Numbered from the stretch's first letter, positions 8,884 through 19,811 are shown. The stretch is DNA of 64,000 nucleotides from Bacilli bacterium (GCA_900769635.1 CAAGHJ010000016.1:1-64000); one strand, 5' to 3'. The notes: a model not told the origin generated them from the letters alone. Numbers and translations: made by a program.

Positions 8884-8912
8884 TTGTAAAAATACACAAA
8901 ATATGCTATTAT
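8884..8912 (+). promoter_or_regulatory. Sigma-A promoter of the cadherin-like surface protein gene
   Basis: TTGTAA (8884-8889), 17-nt spacer, TATTAT (8907-8912); an extended TG lies just before the -10. Confidence 0.55.
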
Positions 8913-8977
8913 ATAAAAGTAACAACATATAAATTATTAAGAAGTATCCAAGATACAAAGTATAGAAAGAGGTAAAT

Positions 8978-10963
8978 ATGAAGAAAACAATATGGGCCCT
9001 TTTAGCCCTTGTAATTATTCCCATCGGTGTTTATGCCGATAACTTTGAAATAAATTGTCCAAGTAGTGTTGAAGCCAACAAAGAATTTAGCTGTACCATT
9101 AAAGCTACCAGCAGTGATTTCATATTCAGTTATTATGCCAGTCTAGCACTAAATAACGTAAGCTATGTAAGTGATACAAACAAAATATACTCCTCAGGTT
9201 CCATATCAGCTGACGGCTTAACCCTAACTTCTCCAGCTGAACTAACCAAAATGACCTTTAAGGCTACCCATTCAGGAAGTATAATTTTACAAAACGCCAG
9301 TATAAATGGAAATAGCATAAACAATGCCAAAGCCACCATTAAAGTAAAAAGCTCTGTTTCAAATATCAAAGTAAACGGAGGAGATATCGGCTTTAGTTCA
9401 GATAAATACGAATACAACATAACCAAAGATAGCAGTAGTGGTGAATTCAAAGTAAGTGCCACCGGTGATGGTATTACCTATAAAAATAGTTCCGGAGGAA
9501 GCAGTAATGTTATAAAAATAGATTACGGCAAAACCGGCACCATTACCATAACCGGCAGTGATGGAATAATATATAAAGTAAATATAACTAGAGAAGATAC
9601 CAGAAAATCAGATACAACCCTAAAAAGTCTTAAAGTAGGGGATGAAAACATAGAACTAACTACCAAAAAAGAATACAAAGTAGAAGTTCCCAATAAAATC
9701 AAAGAAATAGAATTAAAGGCTGAAGCAACCGATAAAAATGCCAAGGTCGAAGGAAACGGAAAATACGATTTAGCCATAGGAGATAACAAATTAGAAATAG
9801 TTGTCAAATCCGAAAGCGGTGAAGAAGAAACCTACAAAATAACCGTAACCCGTAAAGAAGCCGTAGATCTAAAAGGAAAAGATAACCTAAAATCCCTTGA
9901 AATAAACGGTGTAAAAATAAAAAAAATAACAAATACAATTTATGCTGGTGTATCAAATGACGAAGAAAAACTAAAACTAGATTACACCCTTATAGACGAT
10001 TCCGGTGAAGTAGAATACGACGAAGACTATACCCTCAAAACCGGAATAAATAAAGTAACCATTAAAGTAACAGACGGAAGTGGTAAAGAAAAAAAATACA
10101 CCCTAATAATTATCAAAGAAAAAGATAAAACAATCGTCAATAACAAAAAAGACAAAATAATAACTGCTCTCCAAAACGGAGATGTAACCGTTAGATTAAC
10201 AAATAAAGACGATAAAATAGTAAGTAAAGAAATACTAAGTAAGTTAAATGGAAATAAACTAACTTATGAAATTCTTGGTGATAACGATGTCATAATGTAT
10301 AGTGTAACCTTCTCTGGAAAAGAATTAGAAAACTACGGTAAAGACATAAACTTTGATATCGAATTCAATACCAAAAAACAAATGCTCATAAACGATAAAT
10401 ATTATAACATAAGATTTCTCAATGATACTGTCTTGCCAAGCAAAGTAAAAGTAAAAATCTTTATCAAAGATAAATTTCAAAATAACGACGGACTCTATCT
10501 ATATAACTATAACGGTTCCAAAAAATTAGGCCTCATAAACGATAACGTAAAATACAAAGATTACTATGTAAACTTCGATATAAATCACTTAAGTGAATAC
10601 GTCCTCACCAAAGATGAAATCATCTACAAAATGGGCCTACTACCAATACTATTAATAATACTAGTTGTACTTTTAGTTGGCGGACTAATAACATTTCTTA
10701 TAATTAGAAATAAGAAAAATCCCAAACCAAAAACCAAGAAAAAGAAAACCAAAAAAGTAAAAGAAAAAGTAATTAAACCCGTCCAAAGAGAAATAGAAGA
10801 AGAAATTTACGAAGGCGAAACTCCAAATGAAGAACCAAATATCTCCGAAGAACTAGAAGAAGAAACTAAAGAAGAGCACAACAACTCTACTTCCGAAGAA
10901 GAGTTAGAACTCGATGACGATTTTGCTAGTCTTTTAAACGATAACTATAAAAAAGAAGAATAG
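8978..10963 (+). CDS. Secreted/anchored surface protein with cadherin-like beta-sandwich repeats
   Basis: 661 residues. A signal peptide (about 1-20, ending VYADN) leads into an N-terminal beta-rich domain with a C...C pair (CPSS, SCTI). Next come at least three cadherin-like beta-sandwich units. Each has an L-K-S/V-L-x-V/I-(N/G) start and a final TYKITVTR-type strand (near 220-300 and 310-385). A further beta domain precedes a membrane segment (about 555-580, LLPILLIILVVLLVGGLITF). The cytoplasmic tail changes from Lys-rich to Glu-rich. It is probably displayed on the outside, anchored by the C-terminal helix. Ligand unknown. Confidence 0.8.
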   Translation: MKKTIWALLALVIIPIGVYADNFEINCPSSVEANKEFSCTIKATSSDFIFSYYASLALNNVSYVSDTNKIYSSGSISADGLTLTSPAELTKMTFKATHSGSIILQNASINGNSINNAKATIKVKSSVSNIKVNGGDIGFSSDKYEYNITKDSSSGEFKVSATGDGITYKNSSGGSSNVIKIDYGKTGTITITGSDGIIYKVNITREDTRKSDTTLKSLKVGDENIELTTKKEYKVEVPNKIKEIELKAEATDKNAKVEGNGKYDLAIGDNKLEIVVKSESGEEETYKITVTRKEAVDLKGKDNLKSLEINGVKIKKITNTIYAGVSNDEEKLKLDYTLIDDSGEVEYDEDYTLKTGINKVTIKVTDGSGKEKKYTLIIIKEKDKTIVNNKKDKIITALQNGDVTVRLTNKDDKIVSKEILSKLNGNKLTYEILGDNDVIMYSVTFSGKELENYGKDINFDIEFNTKKQMLINDKYYNIRFLNDTVLPSKVKVKIFIKDKFQNNDGLYLYNYNGSKKLGLINDNVKYKDYYVNFDINHLSEYVLTKDEIIYKMGLLPILLIILVVLLVGGLITFLIIRNKKNPKPKTKKKKTKKVKEKVIKPVQREIEEEIYEGETPNEEPNISEELEEETKEEHNNSTSEEELELDDDFASLLNDNYKKEE

Positions 10964-10988
10964 GAAAAGAAAAAACTTTTCCTTTTTT
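10963..10988 (+). terminator. Intrinsic terminator after the surface protein gene
   Basis: GGAAAAG pairs with CTTTTCC around an A-rich loop, followed by six T. Confidence 0.75.
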
Positions 10989-11036
10989 CGACTTTTCTCT
11001 CACTTCTCATAAGATATAATACAATTGGTGAAGAAA

Positions 11037-11468
11037 ATGAGAACATATTATATCTTTAAAATAAACAGTATCTATTCATATTCCTATCGAAATAGGCCCT
11101 ATCGAATCTACAAACTCCTCGAAGAAGTATACAATATGAAAAGCACTAGCCTCGAAGAAGGCTATAAACTATTCGAAGAAATAGCCCTTTTCCTAAAACC
11201 CAGTGTCCTAAACGAATACATATATTATAATAGTAAAAACGAACAAGGATACCAAGATGAAGGAAATAACCATATATATAAAGAAGGTGAAGAATACACC
11301 AAAATGCAAATCAAAAAATCCACTATTAAATTAACTAGCAATATAAACTATCCCCATTTTTTTGATGAACTAGCCGGTTACGGAGAAAATCTCTTTGTCT
11401 GTGATTTTGAAAACAAAGACTACTTTTGGCTCTATAAAATTGCCTCAAAGGAACTTACCAGTGTATAA
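11037..11468 (+). CDS. sirA: Sporulation inhibitor of replication SirA-like protein
   Basis: 143 residues resembling Bacillus SirA (YneE) in layout: a short YYIFKI opening, a Tyr-rich first third, and a conserved ending FVCDFENKDYFWLYKI (SirA has a similar AIDFNSKRYGWL). SirA binds the DnaA N-terminal domain and blocks new replication once sporulation begins. The next gene is yneF, exactly the sirA-yneF order of Bacillus, which strengthens the call. The ATG at 11037 was chosen; only weak SD (GGTG) is visible. Similarity is low enough that function should be treated as inferred. Confidence 0.75.
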   Translation: MRTYYIFKINSIYSYSYRNRPYRIYKLLEEVYNMKSTSLEEGYKLFEEIALFLKPSVLNEYIYYNSKNEQGYQDEGNNHIYKEGEEYTKMQIKKSTIKLTSNINYPHFFDELAGYGENLFVCDFENKDYFWLYKIASKELTSV

Positions 11469-11545
11469 AACCCAAAATTATTCCCAAAAATATAGACAAC
11501 TATCCCAATTTCTGATAAAATAATACTATGGAAGGAGTGGTATCT

Positions 11546-11755
11546 ATGCTAAAAGATATCCTATATTTAGTAATAGGTTTAATTGTGGGAGGCATATTAG
11601 GCTTTTTCCTAGCTCGCAAATATATGAAAAAATACCTAAAACAAAATCCACCCATTAATGAACAAATGATAAAAGCAATGATGAGTTCAATGGGAAGAAC
11701 ACCAAGTCAAAAACAAGTAAACCAAATGATGAAACAAATGAATAAATATATGTAA
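11546..11755 (+). CDS. yneF: YneF family (UPF0154) small membrane protein
   Basis: 69 residues: one membrane helix ([19 protein letters not shown], about 8-26). The highly conserved tail [20 protein letters not shown] is followed by [13 protein letters not shown], almost identical in pattern to Bacillus YneF. Function of the family is unknown. The ATG at 11546 was used because the GGAAGGAG at 11529-11536 is its SD; the ATG at 11528 lies before that SD. The neighbour of sirA as in Bacillus. Confidence 0.92.
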   Translation: MLKDILYLVIGLIVGGILGFFLARKYMKKYLKQNPPINEQMIKAMMSSMGRTPSQKQVNQMMKQMNKYM

Positions 11756-11826
11756 TTTATTCTTTTTTTCCAATAAATCTTTCCAAAAACAAAAAAATAT
11801 ACTATAATAAAAAACGAGGGATAAAT

Positions 11827-12683
11827 ATGAGTAGAATAAACAAAAAAAACAGTATCGGTGGTAGATACATAATATTAATAATACTAGTAGTACTAGTAAT
11901 ACTATTTGCAGTACTATCTTACGTAGTAAACCACAAAAAAAATCTAAATAAATTTGAAGCACTATTCAAAGATGGAACCGTGTATGTCGAAAAAATCCTA
12001 ATGAAACCATTCAAATACTTAGGCGATAAAGTAACGGACTATCAAAAATTAGAAAACGTCTTAGAAAAAAATGACATTCTCGAAGGAAGCACCAATAGAG
12101 TAGATACCCTAATGGCTGAAAATAAAGAACTAAGAAGACAACTAGACGCAATGAAAGAAGAACTAGGAATAACAAACGTCCTAAGCGAATACGACTATCT
12201 AAATGCAACAGTAACCAGTCGCAATGTTCTCTTATGGTATAATACCATAACAATAGATAAAGGAACTTCAAACGGTATCGAAGAAGGAATGGCTGTCGTA
12301 AATGCCAGTGGTCTCATTGGAAGAACTACTAACGTAACAGCCTTTACCAGTGATGTAAAACTAATAACAACCGGAGATACCAATAACAAAATATCCGTAA
12401 CCATATCAAGTGGTGATAACAACCTAAACGGAGTAATGAATGGATATAACTATAAAGACAATTCTCTTATTGTTGAAGGAATAAGTAACACCGACACCGT
12501 AACCGTTGGGGACTTAGTATACACCTCCGGCTTAGGTGGTGTCTTCCCATCGGGTATTCTCATAGGAAAAGTAAAAAACATCAAAACCGACTCTTACGAC
12601 CTAGCCAAAATAATAGAAGTGGAAATAAGTGCTAATTTTGACGATCTAAATTATGTAGCTGTGTTAAAAAGGAAGAATGACCA

Positions 12684-12687
<4 letters not shown>
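11827..12687 (+). CDS. mreC: Rod shape-determining protein MreC
   Basis: 286 residues: a Lys-rich cytoplasmic start, one membrane helix (about 14-37), a coiled coil (about 60-115, ENKELRRQLDAMKEEL), then the paired beta-barrel domain ending in VTVGDLVYTSGLGGVFPSGI and LIGKV. MreC links cytoplasmic MreB filaments to wall synthases during elongation. SD GAGGGA precedes the ATG. It overlaps mreD by 4 nt (ATGA), implying coupled translation. mreB is not adjacent in this window. Confidence 0.93.
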
Positions 12688-14338
<1,651 letters not shown>

Positions 14339-14343
14339 AAACC

Positions 14344-14372
14344 TTGTCATTTAAAACAAATTATGATAAAAT
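14344..14372 (+). promoter_or_regulatory. Sigma-A promoter of rplS
   Basis: TTGTCA (14344-14349), 17-nt spacer, TAAAAT (14367-14372). Confidence 0.6.
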
Positions 14373-14379
14373 TACAAAG

Positions 14380-14442
14380 AAAGAGGTAATCCGCTTATTA
14401 AAATTAATTATGATTACTGGAAAGAAAAGGAGATGAATAGAC
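14380..14442 (+). promoter_or_regulatory. Candidate L19 leader in the rplS 5' UTR
   Basis: The rplS leader can form a hairpin with GTAATC (14386-14391) pairing to GATTAC (14412-14417), just before SD AAGGAGATG. Structured L19 leaders are known in low-GC Gram-positives. Match to that family is by position and hairpin only. Confidence 0.4.
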
Positions 14443-14781
14443 GTGAATTTAATCGATAAGATTACACAAAAACAAATAAATCCTAACGTTCCAGAATTCC
14501 GTGTAGGAGACACTGTAATAGTAGGATGGAGAGTAAAAGAAGGAAAAAGAGAAAGAACCCAAGACTTTGAAGGAACTGTAATAGCACGTAAAGGTGCCGG
14601 AGTATCAGAAACATTTACCGTTAGAAGAATAGCATCAGGTGTTGGAGTAGAAAGAATTTTCCCCGTAAATAGTCCTAAAATAGATTATTTAAAAGTTGTT
14701 AAAAAGGGTAAAGTTAGAAGAGCTAAACTATACTTCTTAAGAAACAGAAAAAAATCTTATAAAATAAAAGAAAGAAGATAA
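14443..14781 (+). CDS. rplS: 50S ribosomal protein L19
   Basis: 112 residues matching L19 along its length ([45 protein letters not shown]). L19 lies at the 30S-50S interface. The start codon is GTG at 14443, set by SD AAGGAGATG 7 nt upstream and by the normal N-terminus of L19. It has its own promoter and a strong terminator right at its stop codon. Confidence 0.97.
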   Translation: MNLIDKITQKQINPNVPEFRVGDTVIVGWRVKEGKRERTQDFEGTVIARKGAGVSETFTVRRIASGVGVERIFPVNSPKIDYLKVVKKGKVRRAKLYFLRNRKKSYKIKERR

Positions 14782-14808
14782 TAAACAGCTTGTTTATTAT
14801 CTTTTATT
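14777..14808 (+). terminator. Intrinsic terminator of rplS
   Basis: GATAATAAAC (14777-14786) pairs with GTTTATTATC (14792-14801), loop AGCTT, T-rich tail. The stem overlaps the rplS stop codon. Confidence 0.85.
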
Positions 14809-14820
14809 TAAGGAGTCCAA

Positions 14821-15345
14821 ATGAAAAAATTAATAAAAGAATTAATTCCTTATGTAGTAATATTAGTAATCGTAGTATTATTTCGAACATATATTGCAAC
14901 ACCAGTTATCGTAAGAGGAGACTCTATGCTTCCCAATCTAAAAGATAAAGAAATGCTTATATTAAGTAAAATAACATATAGATTATCAAGCATAAAAAGA
15001 TTTGATGTAGTTGTCCTAGATGAATCCAAAATAGATTCTAGTGATAAACTAATCATTAAAAGAATAATAGGCTTACCTGGAGATTACATAGAATACAAAG
15101 ATGACATACTATATATAAATGGAAAAGAAGTAAAGGAAAACTATGATAGAGATGTAACCGACGATTTCAAACTCGAAAATATATGTGCCTGTTCTAAAAT
15201 TCCCAAAGACAAATATCTTGTCCTAGGCGATAATCGTAGCATCTCCAAAGATAGCAGATATATCGGTTTAATAGATAAAAAGTACATCAAAGGCAAGGCC
15301 ATATTTAGACTATTTCCCCTAAATAAAATGAGCAAAGTAAAGTAG
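14821..15345 (+). CDS. lepB: Signal peptidase I
   Basis: 174 residues: one N-terminal membrane helix (about 8-22), the catalytic Ser in GDSM (Ser35), the general-base Lys in KRIIGLPGD (Lys80), and the conserved GDNR box (LVLGDNRSISKDSR). It cleaves signal peptides from exported proteins such as the surface proteins in this window. Size fits the Bacillus SipS type rather than the archaeal-like SipW type, because the base is Lys. SD AAGGAG. It begins just past the rplS terminator, so it depends on read-through or an unseen promoter. Confidence 0.95.
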   Translation: MKKLIKELIPYVVILVIVVLFRTYIATPVIVRGDSMLPNLKDKEMLILSKITYRLSSIKRFDVVVLDESKIDSSDKLIIKRIIGLPGDYIEYKDDILYINGKEVKENYDRDVTDDFKLENICACSKIPKDKYLVLGDNRSISKDSRYIGLIDKKYIKGKAIFRLFPLNKMSKVK

Positions 15346-15372
15346 TGCTAGTTATTAGTACTCCTCTTTTTT
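15344..15372 (+). terminator. Weak hairpin terminator after lepB
   Basis: AGTGCT (15344-15349) pairs with AGTACT (15357-15362), one G-T pair, followed by CCTC and eight T. Confidence 0.5.
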
Positions 15373-15408
15373 TTATCTATACATAGAATATATAGAAAGG
15401 AGAGAAAT

Positions 15409-16188
15409 ATGGACAGAGATGAAAAAATTCAAAGAATAATCGAAGAAGGAAGAAGATGCCAGCCTAGAACTTGTATAGTTACAGGACCTACCGGTCCCAC
15501 TGGCCCTACAGGACCCGCAACAATTACAGTCGGCACTACTACAACATCTGCCCCAGGAACATCAGCTATAGTTACAAATACAGGTACTAATCAAAATGCT
15601 ATTTTAAATTTCACTATACCAAGAGGTGAAACAGGTGCAACAGGCCCTACTGGTCCCACTGGCCCCCAAGGAATAGCCGGAACTACAGGAATTACTGGTC
15701 CCACTGGCCCAACAGGACCAGCCGGTCCCCAAGGAATACAAGGAGAAATAGGACCAACCGGCCCAACAGGACCAACCGGCCCAACAGGACCAGCCGGTCC
15801 ACAAGGATTACAAGGTGTAGCCGGAGTTGCAGGAGCCACTGGTCCCACAGGCCCAACAGGACCAGCCGGCCCCCAAGGTATTCAAGGTTTAACTGGTGTT
15901 GCCGGAGCCCAAGGAGAAATAGGTCCAACAGGACCAACTGGTCCCACAGGCCCTCAAGGATTACAAGGTGTAGCCGGAGCCGCAGGAGCCACTGGTGAAA
16001 TAGGCCCCACTGGTCCCACAGGTCCACAAGGAATAGCCGGAACTAATGGTGAAACTCCTACTTTAGCAATAGGAACAGTAACAACTGGAGCTCCAGGAAC
16101 TCAAGCCTCAGCTACTATTACTGGTGCAGCCCCAAATTACACATTAAACTTAACTATTCCTCAAGGACCAACAGGCCCACAAGCATAA
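15409..16188 (+). CDS. Collagen-like GPT-repeat protein (BclA-type)
   Basis: 259 residues. A short N-terminal domain ([20 protein letters not shown]) has no signal peptide. Long Gly-Pro-Thr triplet runs follow, mixed with GPQGIAG/GPAGPQG units, from about 27 on. Two similar non-collagen inserts ([11 protein letters not shown]... and [11 protein letters not shown]..., each ending LNFTIP or LNLTIP) bracket the repeats. Such proteins form triple helices and decorate spores or cell surfaces in Bacillota (for example BclA). With other spore genes nearby, a spore-surface role is plausible but unproven. A CATAgaaTA element (15382-15390) resembles a sigma-K -10, without a matching -35 at normal spacing. 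Confidence 0.85.
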   Translation: MDRDEKIQRIIEEGRRCQPRTCIVTGPTGPTGPTGPATITVGTTTTSAPGTSAIVTNTGTNQNAILNFTIPRGETGATGPTGPTGPQGIAGTTGITGPTGPTGPAGPQGIQGEIGPTGPTGPTGPTGPAGPQGLQGVAGVAGATGPTGPTGPAGPQGIQGLTGVAGAQGEIGPTGPTGPTGPQGLQGVAGAAGATGEIGPTGPTGPQGIAGTNGETPTLAIGTVTTGAPGTQASATITGAAPNYTLNLTIPQGPTGPQA

Positions 16189-16211
16189 TAAAATATACCT
16201 CCTTACAAGGT

Positions 16212-16250
16212 AAAAAGATGATTAATCTTTACAATGTAATCATCTTTTTA
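16212..16250 (+). terminator. Intrinsic terminator after the collagen-like gene
   Basis: A 13-bp stem, AAAAAGATGATTA (16212-16224) with TAATCATCTTTTT (16237-16249). Confidence 0.85.
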
Positions 16251-16268
16251 TATTTATTAAAAATAAAT

Positions 16269-16297
16269 TTGACAAATGTTTGCTTTTATGCTATAAT
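16269..16297 (+). promoter_or_regulatory. Consensus sigma-A promoter
   Basis: TTGACA (16269-16274), 17-nt spacer, TATAAT (16292-16297), both perfect. It drives the unknown gene at 16325. Confidence 0.85.
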
Positions 16298-16324
16298 AAT
16301 TCCCAGTCACAAAGGGGGGAGACT

Positions 16325-17551
16325 ATGAATGATCAAGATATCCTATTAGTAGATGACGTCTACTTATTAATGGAAATAGCAACAACTATGTACCAAGATA
16401 ATGAAGAATATTTAGCCAAAAAACTATACCGTCTATGTAATTACACCAAATTAAATAAAAATATAAAATACTACAAAAAATTAGGAATGAAAGAATTAGA
16501 GTATTTACAAAAATTAAAAACAATGTATGACAACTTCGATAAAAAAGGCTACTTCCCATTTAACAATAACATTTATAGATGCAGTACCGAAGAAATAGAA
16601 CTAAGACTATCAAAAATAAATGAACTATGGAGTGTATTTACTAAAACCAATAACCCATATTTCCGAATCAAAGAATTTTTACAATTATATGATAATATTG
16701 AAAAATTTAGAAAATCATATACCCAATTTGTAAACTATACCTTTAAAGATAATTTAATAAACAAAGCCCATATAGCCCTTACAAATTTTGATAAAATGTA
16801 TAGTACTCTTAAAGATTATGAAGAAAAAGGACTATTTGCCGAAGTAGTATATCTAACAGAAGTAGAAGAATATAACAAATACTATTACACCGCCCGTTAT
16901 ATAATAAAGACATTTTTAAACGCATCAAGTAAGGAAGAATTTCTAAAAGAACAAAAAATTACCGAACAAGAATTATCATACTATGCTGAAGTAATCGATG
17001 AATTAGATGTCGAATTATCAAAAAAATATCAAGCAAAATCACAAACCCTATTACAAATACATAATGAAAAATTAATAAGAACATATAACGAATTAACCAT
17101 CGGCATCAAAACCGGCAAACTTCCTGACGGAACCCCATTTAACACCCTAGAATTCTTAAAAAGAGCCCCATTCATAAATAGGGAAGAAGTAGCCCTTAGA
17201 ACAACAGGAGAATTTTATTCCAAAACCATTCAATATTTAAGAAAAAAGCCTGAACTAGATTATGAAACTATAATTATCTATATAAGAACCCAAAGATTAG
17301 ATGATAAAAGTGCTTTTAGACCCATAAGTAAAGAAACAATATATACATCAAAAATAAAACTACAAGATAAATATTTAACTTCTGAAGATAAAACAAATAT
17401 CATAAACTATATAGAATTATCAAATCTACCACTAGTCTATAAAATATATAGTATAGTTAAGAAAATGTATATTTCTGGTGAAATAAACACCCAAGATATA
17501 GAAAAATTAAAAAATAATAACCAAAATAAAAGAAAGTCTATAAAAAAATAA
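16325..17551 (+). CDS. Hypothetical cytoplasmic protein, 408 aa
   Basis: Not recognised. Rich in Lys, Glu, Tyr and Asn, predicted mostly alpha-helical, with no signal peptide or membrane segment. No catalytic motif stands out. The ATG at 16325 follows SD AAAGGGGGAG; a longer reading from 16280 would begin inside the promoter and is rejected. It is monocistronic with a perfect sigma-A promoter and a clean terminator, so it is likely well expressed. It could belong to a lineage-specific family. Confidence 0.75.
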   Translation: MNDQDILLVDDVYLLMEIATTMYQDNEEYLAKKLYRLCNYTKLNKNIKYYKKLGMKELEYLQKLKTMYDNFDKKGYFPFNNNIYRCSTEEIELRLSKINELWSVFTKTNNPYFRIKEFLQLYDNIEKFRKSYTQFVNYTFKDNLINKAHIALTNFDKMYSTLKDYEEKGLFAEVVYLTEVEEYNKYYYTARYIIKTFLNASSKEEFLKEQKITEQELSYYAEVIDELDVELSKKYQAKSQTLLQIHNEKLIRTYNELTIGIKTGKLPDGTPFNTLEFLKRAPFINREEVALRTTGEFYSKTIQYLRKKPELDYETIIIYIRTQRLDDKSAFRPISKETIYTSKIKLQDKYLTSEDKTNIINYIELSNLPLVYKIYSIVKKMYISGEINTQDIEKLKNNNQNKRKSIKK

Positions 17552-17563
17552 CTTTCTTTTTTT
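17531..17563 (+). terminator. Intrinsic terminator after the 408-aa gene
   Basis: AGAAAGT (17531-17537) pairs with ACTTTCT (17551-17557), then seven T. The left arm lies in the coding end. Confidence 0.75.
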
Positions 17564-17572
17564 ATAAAATTA

Positions 17573-17601
17573 GTGACAATTAATAATAAATTTGGTAAAA
17601 T
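17573..17601 (+). promoter_or_regulatory. Sigma-A promoter of the phosphodiesterase gene
   Basis: GTGACA (17573-17578), 17-nt spacer, TAAAAT (17596-17601). Confidence 0.55.
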
Positions 17602-17622
17602 AAAAATAAATAAGGAGGAATT

Positions 17623-18729
17623 ATGAACGTAAAAAATAATTATAACGAATGTATAACAAATGTAGCTTGCTCTATTAGAAAATATTTCAATTTAACGACA
17701 AGTCACAATACCCTAAAAGAGGTCGATGATATTTTAAAAGAAAAAAATCCTGAGAATGTCATTGTTCTCTTATTTGACGGAATGGGAGCCAATATCCTAG
17801 ATAGAACTTTAAGTAAGAACAGTTATTTCCGCCAGCATAAAGTAAGAAATTTAACAACTGTTTTTCCTGCAACTACTGTTGCCGCAACAACAAGCATCCT
17901 AACTGGCTTAAATCCCGTTGAAAGTGGTATGTTAGGTTGGAATATGTATTTTAAAGACATAGACAAAACCATTACTGTTTATGAAGAATGTCTTAAAGAT
18001 GACAAAACAAGAACCCCCTTAAAAGAAGCTAAAGTTTTCAAAGAAAAATATATGAAAGACAAAAGCATAATTGAAGAAATAAATGAACAAGGAAAATATA
18101 AAGCCTATAAACTCTTTCCCTTTGGCAAAAATGCTTATACAGATTTAGATGATATGATGAATAAAATAAATGCACTTTGCAAAAAATCAGGTAAGAAATA
18201 TATCTATGCCTATGACGATGAACCAGATATGCTTATGCACGATTTGGGACCAGATAGTAGGGAAGTAAAGGATCTCATAAGATATAGAAATCTCAAAGTA
18301 GAGGAGTTAAGCAAAAATCTCCAAAATGCTGTAATTATAGTCCTAGCCGACCACGGCCACATACTTGTTAATAATGAAGATTTAAATAATTATCCTGATA
18401 TAACCGCTTGCCTAGAACGAACCACATCCCTAGAACCACGTGCCGTAAATTTCTTCATCAAGTCCGATAAAAAAGAAGAGTTTGCATCTGTTTTCAATAT
18501 GCACTTTAAAGACACTTTCGACCTATATCCTAAAGATGAAATAATCCAAAGTTCTCTTTTCGGTAGTGGCCATCAAAACCCCATTTTTATAAGTGCCTTA
18601 GGGGATTATATAGCCATTGCTAAAGCAAATACTGCTCTAATATATGGAGAAAATTCTTTCAAATCTCATCACGCCGGCTATACAGATGACGAAATATACA
18701 TTCCTCTTATCATAGACACTTGTAATTAG
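17623..18729 (+). CDS. Alkaline-phosphatase-superfamily phosphodiesterase/nucleotide pyrophosphatase
   Basis: 368 residues of the type I phosphodiesterase/nucleotide pyrophosphatase fold. Metal and catalytic motifs are all present: LLFDGMG (metal Asp), the nucleophile Thr region FPATTVAATTSILTG, a second metal site DDEPDMLMHDLG, LADHGH, and SHHAGYTDDE at the C-terminus. It should hydrolyse a phosphodiester or phosphate ester with two metal ions; substrate unknown. No signal peptide, so cytoplasmic. SD AAGGAGG. It is followed 8 nt later by an esterase gene, forming a two-gene unit. Confidence 0.88.
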   Translation: MNVKNNYNECITNVACSIRKYFNLTTSHNTLKEVDDILKEKNPENVIVLLFDGMGANILDRTLSKNSYFRQHKVRNLTTVFPATTVAATTSILTGLNPVESGMLGWNMYFKDIDKTITVYEECLKDDKTRTPLKEAKVFKEKYMKDKSIIEEINEQGKYKAYKLFPFGKNAYTDLDDMMNKINALCKKSGKKYIYAYDDEPDMLMHDLGPDSREVKDLIRYRNLKVEELSKNLQNAVIIVLADHGHILVNNEDLNNYPDITACLERTTSLEPRAVNFFIKSDKKEEFASVFNMHFKDTFDLYPKDEIIQSSLFGSGHQNPIFISALGDYIAIAKANTALIYGENSFKSHHAGYTDDEIYIPLIIDTCN

Positions 18730-18737
18730 GAGCCAAT

Positions 18738-19811
18738 ATGAAAAAAATAATAAAACATATCCTAATTACTATCCTTATCCTTGCCCTAATAATAACAATC
18801 CTTATCATAGCCTTCTATAAAAGAGCAGATAAAACCGGCTACATTCTCGGGCCAGTCGAAGACTACTCCCAAAAAGAAAATATTTGGACCACCATATATG
18901 GAAACAGTAAAACAAGCAAACTAGACAATATGAATATAGATTATAATAGTGACTTAATAAAAAGTGCAATGAAATTCTGGGATATCCTAACCGGAAACTA
19001 TAAAGATGTCGAAAAAGAAATAGATACCCTAACATACTACTACGAAATAAAAGGAGGATACGAAAAAACAACTTATGAAGATGAACCATATATAATACCA
19101 TATCTAACAAACAAAAGTACTAAATCCGTAATTATCCTAAGTGGAGGAGGCTTTATCTATAAATCAATGGATGGAGAAACAAAAGAAAGTAAAGACGTCG
19201 CTATAGAATTAAATAAACAAGGAATAAACGCCTTTCTTCTTCATTACCGCTCTAACCCTTACGAGTGGCCAATAAGTTACTTAGATTTACAAAGAGCCAT
19301 AAGATATATAAGATATAATAGTGATAAATATCAAATAGATAAAAACAACATCAGTATTATAGGTTTTTCTGCTGGCGGTAACGTTGTAAGTACTTATATA
19401 AATCAAATAATGGGGAAAAATCTATTTGATGAAGGCTATTCCCAAGACAATATCGATTTAGAAGACGACACCATAACAAAAGCAGCAATGATATATCCAG
19501 CCATTAACTTTAACAACAATCCAACAATGCTTTTTACAATGTTTCCAAGTAAAGACGTAAAAAACGCCCAAACTCGAACTAGTCTATTAGATAAAACCGA
19601 CAACGTCAAACACTTCTCCTCTAGTAATATTAAACAATATATAAGTTATGGCGGTAACGACCAAATGGTAGGAACAGAAGAAATAAATAAATACATAAAA
19701 AAATGTGAAGAAACAAATACCAGTATAACAAAAAGATATTTAGAAAAAGAAGGACACGGCTTCGAAACAAAAAAATACATAGATAACTATATAAACTGGC
19801 TTCAAGAATAA
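18738..19811 (+). CDS. Membrane-anchored alpha/beta-hydrolase (esterase/lipase)
   Basis: 357 residues. An N-terminal membrane anchor (about 4-28, LITILILALIITILIIAFY) precedes an alpha/beta-hydrolase domain. The oxyanion loop is LSGGGF, the nucleophile elbow is GFSAGG, the acid is in GGNDQMV and the His is in EGHGF, a full catalytic triad of the BD-FAE/HSL type. The enzyme domain should face outward. SD AGGAG. It is likely co-transcribed with the phosphodiesterase. Substrate is unknown; short-chain or carbohydrate esters are usual for this group. Confidence 0.85.
   Translation: MKKIIKHILITILILALIITILIIAFYKRADKTGYILGPVEDYSQKENIWTTIYGNSKTSKLDNMNIDYNSDLIKSAMKFWDILTGNYKDVEKEIDTLTYYYEIKGGYEKTTYEDEPYIIPYLTNKSTKSVIILSGGGFIYKSMDGETKESKDVAIELNKQGINAFLLHYRSNPYEWPISYLDLQRAIRYIRYNSDKYQIDKNNISIIGFSAGGNVVSTYINQIMGKNLFDEGYSQDNIDLEDDTITKAAMIYPAINFNNNPTMLFTMFPSKDVKNAQTRTSLLDKTDNVKHFSSSNIKQYISYGGNDQMVGTEEINKYIKKCEETNTSITKRYLEKEGHGFETKKYIDNYINWLQE

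Noticed and set aside
15591..16027. Minus-strand open frames and repeat units inside the collagen-like gene, also resembling a repeat array
   Set aside because: They are mirror frames of Gly-Pro-Thr codons, have no ribosome sites, and the repeats are not spaced by unique spacers, so they are neither genes nor CRISPR.
16267..16277. ATTTGACAAAT at the -35 of the 408-aa gene as an operator
   Set aside because: The symmetry is mostly the TTGACA consensus with A/T flanks, unlike the GGG/CCC-flanked case at 29544.
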